From Prolixibacteraceae bacterium (GTDB lineage Bacteria > Bacteroidota > Bacteroidia > Bacteroidales > Prolixibacteraceae): 11,984 nucleotides of DNA. A program made the position numbers and the translations under genes. Positions 6,167-11,984 of this stretch are shown here, piece after piece (position 1 is the first letter of the stretch; every line of letters begins with the position of its first letter). Location of the stretch: assembly GCA_003516705.1 (NCBI GenBank), contig DPCJ01000053.1, positions 6,201 through 18,184 of the forward strand, written 5' to 3'. Below the pieces are notes generated by a model. It saw nothing but the letters and a program-made list of their open reading frames with translations. It ran no database searches and was not told the DNA's origin.

Positions 6167-6229
6167 TCCTTGTTTTTAACCGGACAATAGTGTTTAAAAA
6201 TATAGAAAATCCCAGTGTACAAAGTACCT

Positions 6230-6278
6230 CCGAAACTCTGAACTTTGAACTTGAAGCCCGGAACCCGGAACTCTGAAC
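6230..6278. repeat. Seven in-phase heptamers next to the recQ stop codon
   Basis: Seven contiguous heptamers on the plus strand: CCGAAAC, TCTGAAC, TTTGAAC, TTGAAGC, CCGGAAC, CCGGAAC and TCTGAAC. The consensus YYKGAAC is close to the YYGNAAC of the array at the araD stop and has the same orientation relative to the upstream minus-strand gene. The array starts 8 bp beyond the recQ stop codon (6289-6287). Confidence 0.82.
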
Positions 6279-6286
6279 TATATCCT

Positions 6287-8197
6287 TTAAACCGCAGCTT
6301 CCTTCCACTCAACAAGCCCGTCAACCCTGAAAATAATTTTTTCGTCATCGGTTAGCCACTTGATTACACGCCTGAGTTTATGCTGGTCGCCTTCAAGTTC
6401 GAGCAGGAGTTTCTCAAATGTGCAGGGAGTTTCAAGGATTTTTTTTATCTGCAACGATATTTGTTCAAACTCATAACCTGTGAGTTCAAGCAATGCCAAC
6501 GACTTGCACACATCGCAGCTGCCGCAACGCGGTGCATCGGTTTCGCCAAAATACTCAAGCAGCAACTGACTGCGGCAATGGGTTGTGCAGGTGGCATAAT
6601 GAATTACTGCATCAATCCGTTTTTGAAAATCTTCCTTGCGATTGCCATAGTTTTCCTTCGAAATTTTCAGACGTTCAACAGCAACACGTTCCCTTGTAAA
6701 AAAAATGTAGGGTGTGTTGTTTTGTGGCACATAATCGATGATTTTTGCCTGGCGCAAATGTTTCAGAAACTGGTAAACCTGCTCCTGGGTAATGCCACCC
6801 CGTTTGGCCAGCAGTCCTTCATCGACTGAAACAAAACCTGTAAAAAGCCCGGTGTAGGAACGAAGCAAAAGTTTTACAAAACCATCCATTTCGGCATTCG
6901 ACACCTGAAATTTGTACAAATCGTCGCGCGAAACTGTAAAATAAACCCGCGACGGATTATCCACTTCCTCGGTAAACTCAAGATAACCTTCGAGTTGCAA
7001 CATTTTGAGGCTGTTGTAAACCATTGCCTGTTGTAGTTTAAATGTTTGGGCAAATTGTTGCAGCTGAAATCCAAAAGTCTGGTTTTTGCCAAATCCTTCG
7101 GCTATTTGCAGGTAATTACACAACGACTGGTAAATCCGTTTTATCGAAGCTACATCAGGAAATGAGACAGCAACCTGCTTCTTCAGTTTTGTTTTTTCAG
7201 CATTGTTAAAAAGCAATACGGCAGCCGCTTTTTTCCCATCGCGCCCTGCCCTGCCCGCTTCCTGAAAATAAGCTTCCAGTGATTCGGGTGGTGCAAAATG
7301 TATTACAAACCGAACGTCGGGTTTGTCGATACCCATGCCAAACGCGTTGGTTGCCACAATCACCCTTGTTTTGCCACTGATCCAGGCATCCTGTTTATCG
7401 CTGCGCACGGAGGTGGTAAGTCCGGCATGGTAAAAATCGGCGCTGATACGATTCTTTCTGAGTTCTTCCGCAATTTCGCGGGCGGCCTTCCGGCTGCGCA
7501 CATAGATAATTCCCGTGCCCTTTACTTTTTGCAGTGTTTCGAGCAGGTAACCATTTTTATTTTCCACATTGCGTACAAGGTAATTCAGGTTTTCTCGCTG
7601 AAACGAAACCTGAAGTACATGCTTCTTTTTAAACCCCAGTTTTTCCTGAATGTCTTCAACCACGCGCGGAGTGGCGGTGGCTGTAAGCGCCAGAAAAGTG
7701 ACACCTGGTAATATTTTTCTGATTTGGATGATATTCAGGTAGCTGGGTCTGAAATCGTATCCCCACTGCGAAATACAATGCGCTTCGTCAACAGTTATCA
7801 GGTTTACATTCATCTGTGCAAGCCTTTCGGCAAATTGTTCCGAACCCAGTCTTTCGGGCGAAACATATAAAAACTTATACTCGCCCCACACCGCATTATC
7901 AAGTGTGATTTTAATCTCCACAGGCGACATTCCGCTGTGAATCATCAGCGCTTTTATGCCTTTGCTTTGCAGCTTTTCCACCTGGTCCTTCATCAGCGCA
8001 ATTAATGGTGTAATTACAATACAAATGCCCTCACGCGATAACGAAAATACCTGGAAAGTAATGGATTTACCGCCGCCGGTAGGCATCAAACCAAGCGTAT
8101 CATTGCCTGCTGCCACCGATTGTATAATCTCACCCTGTAACGGACGAAAATCGGAATAGCCCCAGTAACGCGCCAATATTTGCCTGTAATTTTCCAT
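6287..8197 (-). CDS. recQ: ATP-dependent DNA helicase RecQ (Bacteroidota long-insert form)
   Basis: Superfamily 2 3'-5' DNA helicase for recombination and fork repair. Taking the ATG at 8197 (a GTG two codons upstream is possible) it has 636 residues. Helicase motifs in order: FRPLQGEII (17-25), Walker A MPTGGGKS (38-45), TPLIALMKDQV (63-73), DEAH (137-140) in DEAHCISQWGYDFRPSY, LTATATP (171-177), NAFGMGIDKPDVRFVIH (284-300) and motif VI YFQEAGRAGRDG (310-321). The zinc cysteines are Cys541, Cys558, Cys561 and Cys564 (CRSQLLLEYFGE then CGSCDVC), with the same C-x16-C-x2-C-x2-C spacing as E. coli RecQ. They lie about 220 residues after motif VI, against about 50 in E. coli. The inserted stretch (about 365-510) looks like two winged-helix modules. 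No HRDC domain is recognisable at the C-terminus. It is divergent from guaB and convergent with trmD. Confidence 0.95.
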   Translation of the reverse strand: MENYRQILARYWGYSDFRPLQGEIIQSVAAGNDTLGLMPTGGGKSITFQVFSLSREGICIVITPLIALMKDQVEKLQSKGIKALMIHSGMSPVEIKITLDNAVWGEYKFLYVSPERLGSEQFAERLAQMNVNLITVDEAHCISQWGYDFRPSYLNIIQIRKILPGVTFLALTATATPRVVEDIQEKLGFKKKHVLQVSFQRENLNYLVRNVENKNGYLLETLQKVKGTGIIYVRSRKAAREIAEELRKNRISADFYHAGLTTSVRSDKQDAWISGKTRVIVATNAFGMGIDKPDVRFVIHFAPPESLEAYFQEAGRAGRDGKKAAAVLLFNNAEKTKLKKQVAVSFPDVASIKRIYQSLCNYLQIAEGFGKNQTFGFQLQQFAQTFKLQQAMVYNSLKMLQLEGYLEFTEEVDNPSRVYFTVSRDDLYKFQVSNAEMDGFVKLLLRSYTGLFTGFVSVDEGLLAKRGGITQEQVYQFLKHLRQAKIIDYVPQNNTPYIFFTRERVAVERLKISKENYGNRKEDFQKRIDAVIHYATCTTHCRSQLLLEYFGETDAPRCGSCDVCKSLALLELTGYEFEQISLQIKKILETPCTFEKLLLELEGDQHKLRRVIKWLTDDEKIIFRVDGLVEWKEAAV

Positions 8198-8294
8198 TAC
8201 CACAAATTAAGAAATCATTTTAACTATTAACAATTTTTATCGCCCAAAACACCCGCCGTTCCGAATTTTATCGAGGTTAATTCGCTAATTTTTG

Positions 8295-8302
8295 TAGTTT
8301 TG
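8295..8302 (+). promoter_or_regulatory. Promoter -7 box of guaB
   Basis: TAGTTTTG matches TAnnTTTG exactly, with transcription expected near 8309 and a short leader of about 22 nt before the ATG at 8331. A TTG codon at 8307 in the same frame would sit at or before the transcript start, which supports the ATG. No convincing -33 TTG is present; a GGTTAA lies at about the right distance. Confidence 0.55.
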
Positions 8303-8330
8303 CGCATTGTTTTATCTAAATAAAAATAAC

Positions 8331-9806
8331 ATGTCGTTCCTGATTGATAAAGTAGAATTCGAAGGTTTAACCTACGATGATGTCCTTTTAATTCCATCTT
8401 ATTCTGAAGTATTACCCCGTGAAGTTGATTTCACTTCGAAATTTACACGGAATATTGTGATTAACACACCCGTGGTGAGTGCAGCCATGGATACGGTTAC
8501 TGAATCGAAAATGGCGATTGCCATTGCCCGTGAGGGTGGTATCGGGGTGATTCATAAAAACATGAGCATTACCGAACAGGCACACCAGGTGACCATTGTA
8601 AAAAGAGCCGAGAACGGGATGATTTACGACCCGATAACCATTACTCCTGACAAAACCGTTGCCGACGCACTTAATTTTATGGCAACATACAAAATCGGCG
8701 GTATTCCTGTGGTTAATGAAACAGGAATTCTGGTAGGAATTGTCACCAACCGCGACCTCAGGTTCGAGAGAAACATGAACCGCAGAATCAGTGAAGTAAT
8801 GACACGCGAAAACCTGATTACCACCACCGAATCAACAAATCTCGAAAAAGCCGCCGACATTCTGCAAAATTATAAAATCGAAAAACTGCCCGTGGTTGAC
8901 AAAAACAACAAACTCATCGGGCTGGTAACATACAAGGATATTACAAAAGCAAAAGACAAACCATTAGCCTGCAAAGACATAAAAGGCCGTTTGCGCGTTG
9001 CTGCCGGTGTTGGCATTGCCGCCGACACTATCGACCGTGTGGATGAACTTGTAAAAGCGCAGGTTGATGCACTTGTAATCGATACAGCACATGCCCACTC
9101 AAGAGGAGTTTTCGAGATATTGAAAGCCATCAAAAAGAAATACCCGGAAACTGAAATTGTAGCCGGAAATATCGGCACAGCCGAAGCTGCTGTGGAATTG
9201 GTTAAAATGGGAGCCGATGCAGTAAAAGTGGGTATCGGACCGGGTTCAATCTGCACCACGCGCATCATTGCCGGTGTTGGCATACCGCAGCTTTCAGCGG
9301 TTTACAATGTGGCCAAAGCTATCAAAGGATCAGGAGTTCCGGTGATTGCCGATGGCGGTATCCGCTACTCGGGCGATATTGTGAAAGGAATTGCAGCCGG
9401 TGCCAACTCAGTGATGTTGGGAAGTTTGTTTGCAGGTGTTGAAGAATCGCCGGGTGAAACCATTCTTTTCCAGGGCCGCAAATTCAAATCGTACCGTGGA
9501 ATGGGTTCAATCGAAGCCATGCAGCAAGGCTCAAAGGACCGCTACTTTCAGGATATGGAAGACGACATTAAAAAACTGGTTCCCGAAGGAATTGCCGCCC
9601 GTGTACCTTACAAAGGAACGCTTGATGAAGTGCTATTCCAGCTTACCGGTGGGTTGCGTGCCGGCATGGGCTATTGCGGCGCACGAAATATTGAAATGCT
9701 GCAAAATGCCAAATTCACCCGCATTTCGAATGCAGGTATGAACGAAAGTCATCCGCACGATGTAACCATTACCCGTGAAGCGCCCAACTACAGTTCAAGA
9801 CAATAA
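8331..9806 (+). CDS. guaB: Inosine-5'-monophosphate dehydrogenase GuaB
   Basis: NAD-dependent oxidation of IMP to XMP, the committed step of guanine nucleotide synthesis, in the cytoplasm. From the ATG at 8331 it has 491 residues, normal for bacterial IMPDH. The N-terminus FEGLTYDDVLLIPSYSEVLPREVD and PVVSAAMDTVTESKMAIAIAREGGIGVIHKNM begin the barrel. A CBS pair (about 95-205: PDKTVADALNFMATYKIGGIPVV, then LEKAADILQNYKIEKLPVVD) is inserted, and the barrel resumes with the catalytic Cys308 in GIGPGSICTTR, then VPVIADGGIRYSGDI, YRGMGSIEAM and the flap R424-VPY. The CBS pair is where adenine or guanine nucleotides usually act as allosteric ligands. No Shine-Dalgarno is visible. The foldase gene follows after 101 bp, possibly with its own control. 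Confidence 0.98.
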   Translation: MSFLIDKVEFEGLTYDDVLLIPSYSEVLPREVDFTSKFTRNIVINTPVVSAAMDTVTESKMAIAIAREGGIGVIHKNMSITEQAHQVTIVKRAENGMIYDPITITPDKTVADALNFMATYKIGGIPVVNETGILVGIVTNRDLRFERNMNRRISEVMTRENLITTTESTNLEKAADILQNYKIEKLPVVDKNNKLIGLVTYKDITKAKDKPLACKDIKGRLRVAAGVGIAADTIDRVDELVKAQVDALVIDTAHAHSRGVFEILKAIKKKYPETEIVAGNIGTAEAAVELVKMGADAVKVGIGPGSICTTRIIAGVGIPQLSAVYNVAKAIKGSGVPVIADGGIRYSGDIVKGIAAGANSVMLGSLFAGVEESPGETILFQGRKFKSYRGMGSIEAMQQGSKDRYFQDMEDDIKKLVPEGIAARVPYKGTLDEVLFQLTGGLRAGMGYCGARNIEMLQNAKFTRISNAGMNESHPHDVTITREAPNYSSRQ

Positions 9807-9868
9807 AATGATTTTGAGTGTGGTTATAATTCTGAATTATTTTTCAAGGGCACTTTCAACAATGAATC

Positions 9869-9888
9869 ATGTTAAATCGGTTTAACAT
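9869..9888. other. AT-rich inverted repeat upstream of the foldase gene
   Basis: ATGTTAAA (9869-9876) and TTTAACAT (9881-9888) form a perfect 8-bp inverted repeat around TCGG, ending 19 bp before the ATG at 9908. It could be an operator, part of the 5' leader structure, or a weak terminator of guaB, but there is no T-run after it. Function unknown. Confidence 0.5.
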
Positions 9889-9907
9889 TAAATAGTCATT
9901 ATCAGCA

Positions 9908-11800
9908 ATGAAACATACTGTATTACTGAGTTTTATTTTATCTGTTTTTACCCTTCCGGGCTTATCGCAACCCGACGAAACGCTGATTACCATTGGCAGC
10001 ACAAAAATAAGCAAGGGTGAATTTGAACGTATCTACCAAAAGAACAACAACAATTTATACAACCCTGACGATAAAAAAACACCTGAAGATTACCTTCAAC
10101 TGTTTGTGGATTTTAAGCTGAAAGTAATCGAAGCTGAAACCCTTAAAATGGATACAAGCGCCGCATTTGTAAATGAACTTGCCGGCTACCGTACCGAACT
10201 GGCAGCGCCTTATCTCACCGATGTTACTTATACCGAACAAATGGTAAAAGAGTTGTACGACCGCACAACTAAAGAAATCAGTGCCAGCCATCTGCTGCTG
10301 AATGTTTCGCCCAACGCCACAAGGCAGGAGGAAGAAGAAGTTCGTGAAAAAATTCTGAAGATAAAGCAGGAGATAATTGCAGGCAAAGATTTCGGCGATG
10401 CAGCTGTGGAATATTCGCAGGACCCGTCGGCCAAAAATAACAAGGGCGAGCTTGGTTATTTCTCAGCTTTTAACATGGTGGTTCCATTTGAGAACGCTGC
10501 TTTTTCAACACCATCAGGCGAAATTTCGGAACCGGTAAGAACACAGTATGGATGGCATATTCTAAAAGTGCATGATATCCGCAAAAACCAGGGCGAAATT
10601 TTGGTGGCACACATCATGAAAATGTTTCCGCGCGATATGACGCCCGAAACCAAAGCCAACCTGAAATTACAAATCGATTCAATTTATACTGCGGTTAAGA
10701 ACGGTGCCGATTTTGGGCAACTTGCCCGTGAGAAATCTGACGATAAACGTTCGGCGCAGCAAAATGGCGAAATGCCCTGGTTTGCATCGGGACGAATGAT
10801 TCAGGAATTTTCAAAACCGGCTTTTGCCCTTCAGAACAAAGGCGATATCAGTGAAGTTATTGAAACTCCGTACGGTTATCATATCATCAAAAAGCTTGAT
10901 ACTCGCCCGGTTCCATCTTTTGAAGAATCGAAAAAAGAATTGGAAGCACGCATAAAACAGGATCCACAACGCAGTCAGACAAGTAAAACAGTTTTTATTT
11001 CGAAACTGAAGAAAGAATACAATTTCACCGAAAACCTGGCCAACATCGATAATCTGATGAAGAAAAACATTGGTGATTCAACTTTAAATATGCAGGATGT
11101 ACTTTTTGTATTAAATGGTAATGAATACAAGACTGCGCAATTCATTTCCTGGCTGAAAAATGAAAACATCAGCAAGGGTGCTTTTAACAAAAACTACACA
11201 CCTTGGGTTGAAGCTGAAATTACAGCTTATGAAGATTCAAAACTGGAGGAAAAATATCCCGATTTCAGGTACCTGATGCAGGAGTACCACGATGGAATGC
11301 TGCTTTTCAATATATCAGAAATAAAAATCTGGAACTTTGCTGCCGAAGACACAGCCGGGTTAGAACAGTTTTACAAAGGTTGTAAAAAATACATGTGGGA
11401 AGAACGGTTCAAAGGAATGATAATTACTTGCAAAAATGATTCGGTACGACAGGAAGCCGACAAATTTCTGGCTGAAGAAATGAGTGTTCAGGAGATTCTG
11501 GATTTGCTGAACGCCAGGGAAAAGCTGATTACCATTACTGAAGGAGCCTGGGAAAAAGGTGTAAATCCGATAGTCGATTTTTATGTTTGGAATGGCCCTG
11601 AACCAGCCAAATTTGACAGTGCCCTCACTTTTGTTCGCGGAGATAAAATTCAGCCTGAGCAAAAAAAGCTGGAAGAGGCGCGCGGACTTTATGTTTCCGA
11701 CTACCAGAAAGTAATTGAAGAAAAATGGTTAAAAGAGTTGCATTCGAAATACAAAGTAACCGTTAACAAAAAACTGCTGAAAACGATAAAAGGTGTTTAA
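9908..11800 (+). CDS. Periplasmic peptidyl-prolyl isomerase with two parvulin domains (SurA/PpiC-like)
   Basis: A 630-residue exported foldase, probably acting in the periplasm on outer-membrane proteins. Residues 1-20 are a signal peptide with a hydrophobic core and a likely cleavage after GLS; there is no lipobox Cys. An N-terminal SurA-like segment (ITIGSTKISKGEFERIYQKN, about 26-120) is followed by parvulin domain 1 (about 124-222: ISASHLLLNV, DFGDAAVEYSQDPSAKNNKGELGYFSAFNMVVPFENAAF, YGWHILKVHD) and domain 2 (about 230-330: ILVAHIMKMFP, GADFGQLAREKSDD, NGEMPWFASGRMIQEFSKPAFAL, TPYGYHIIKKLD). Residues 360-630 form a charged, largely helical C-terminal region I cannot assign. The gene is 101 bp after guaB and overlaps the next gene by 8 bp, so translation of the two is probably coupled. 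It is longer than E. coli SurA (about 430 residues). Confidence 0.9.
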   Translation: MKHTVLLSFILSVFTLPGLSQPDETLITIGSTKISKGEFERIYQKNNNNLYNPDDKKTPEDYLQLFVDFKLKVIEAETLKMDTSAAFVNELAGYRTELAAPYLTDVTYTEQMVKELYDRTTKEISASHLLLNVSPNATRQEEEEVREKILKIKQEIIAGKDFGDAAVEYSQDPSAKNNKGELGYFSAFNMVVPFENAAFSTPSGEISEPVRTQYGWHILKVHDIRKNQGEILVAHIMKMFPRDMTPETKANLKLQIDSIYTAVKNGADFGQLAREKSDDKRSAQQNGEMPWFASGRMIQEFSKPAFALQNKGDISEVIETPYGYHIIKKLDTRPVPSFEESKKELEARIKQDPQRSQTSKTVFISKLKKEYNFTENLANIDNLMKKNIGDSTLNMQDVLFVLNGNEYKTAQFISWLKNENISKGAFNKNYTPWVEAEITAYEDSKLEEKYPDFRYLMQEYHDGMLLFNISEIKIWNFAAEDTAGLEQFYKGCKKYMWEERFKGMIITCKNDSVRQEADKFLAEEMSVQEILDLLNAREKLITITEGAWEKGVNPIVDFYVWNGPEPAKFDSALTFVRGDKIQPEQKKLEEARGLYVSDYQKVIEEKWLKELHSKYKVTVNKKLLKTIKGV

Positions 11801-11984
11801 ACTGCGTAACATACCTGTTTTTCTGGCGGCAGCGGGCTTGCTTGCTGTACAATGCACCCGCCCTGAAACTCCCGGCGAATCACCGGTTGCAAGGGTTGGC
11901 GAAAAAGTATTATTGCAAACCGATATCAAACAAATTGTTCCATTGGGTTTAAGTCCGGTTGACAGTGCTGCAATTGCCGGTGAG
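11793..11984 (+). CDS. Exported protein, possibly a second SurA-like foldase, truncated by the window end
   Basis: An open frame of 64 codons runs to the window end. An in-frame TAA at 11787-11789 means translation cannot start earlier, and the first plausible start is GTG at 11793, overlapping the upstream stop codon by 8 bp. The product begins (M)FKLRNIPVFLAAAGLLAVQC, a signal sequence, then TRPETPGESPVARVGEKVLLQTDIKQIVPLGLSPVDSAAIAGE. The VARVGEKVLLQTDI stretch resembles the start of SurA/PpiC N-terminal domains, and the position behind another foldase agrees, so a second peptidyl-prolyl isomerase is likely but unproven. Cys21 could be lipidated, but the residue before it is Gln rather than Gly, Ala or Ser, so lipoprotein status is uncertain. 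Confidence 0.75.
   Translation, partial: MFKLRNIPVFLAAAGLLAVQCTRPETPGESPVARVGEKVLLQTDIKQIVPLGLSPVDSAAIAGE

Larger units (their letters stand above)
5938..6201. repeat. Imperfect inverted repeat bracketing the hairpin cluster (possible MITE or IS relic)
   Basis: TGTCCGGT followed by an A-run at 5953-5967 reappears inverted at 6186-6173 (TGTCCGGTTAAAAA on the minus strand). The outer flanks agree weakly (TTTAAAAATCATTGG against the inverted TTTTTAAACACTAT), giving imperfect terminal repeats of about 30 bp some 264 bp apart. No transposase lies between them and no clear target duplication was seen. A decayed insertion sequence or non-autonomous element is the simplest reading, but only the 8-bp core plus A-run is a strong match. 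Confidence 0.5.

Noticed and set aside
6126..6348. Minus-strand frames of 60-67 codons overlapping the recQ 3' end
   Set aside because: They are shadows of recQ and the repeat region; codons run through the heptamer array.
9826..9844. ATAATTC-T-GAATTAT followed by TTTT as a guaB terminator
   Set aside because: All-AT stem with a one-base loop would be too weak for a normal rho-independent terminator.

Overview
This window looks like chromosomal DNA of a Bacteroidota bacterium, probably a polysaccharide-degrading member near Marinilabiliales/Prolixibacteraceae; the phylum is well supported and the finer placement is inference. The signs are a secreted GH97 glycosidase, promoter -7 boxes of the form TAnnTTTG before trmD and guaB, almost no Shine-Dalgarno sequences, a RecQ of about 636 residues with its zinc cysteines near the C-terminus, and a periplasmic foldase with two parvulin domains next to guaB. 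No phage, CRISPR array, tRNA, rRNA or intact transposase was seen.

Region 1 (1-4319, minus strand) is a sugar-use operon read right to left: a secreted GH97 glycosidase, then araD (L-ribulose-5-phosphate 4-epimerase), then araB (ribulokinase, cut by the window edge). GH97 includes alpha-glucosidases, alpha-galactosidases and beta-L-arabinopyranosidases. Linkage to araD and araB, plus an Asp in the retaining-type nucleophile position, suggests it releases L-arabinose or galactose from plant or algal glycans. The gaps around araD are filled with short 7-8 bp tandem words that begin directly at stop codons.

Region 2 (4320-5882) holds a small heat-shock protein (minus strand) with a strong rho-independent terminator and an unusually good Shine-Dalgarno, divergent from trmD (tRNA m1G37 methyltransferase, plus strand).

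Region 3 (5883-6286) is about 400 bp without a gene, between the convergent trmD and recQ. It holds an imperfect inverted repeat around a cluster of four related 27-bp hairpin units (two in each orientation) whose stems differ by compensating changes, followed by another heptamer array next to the recQ stop codon.

Region 4 (6287-11984) has recQ (minus strand) divergent from guaB (IMP dehydrogenase), followed on the plus strand by a SurA/PpiC-like double-parvulin foldase and the start of an exported protein that overlaps it by 8 bp. The last two probably form a periplasmic protein-folding operon.

The coding genes are mostly ordinary. The unusual material lies between genes: the 7/8-bp word arrays that abut stop codons, and the covarying hairpin cluster.
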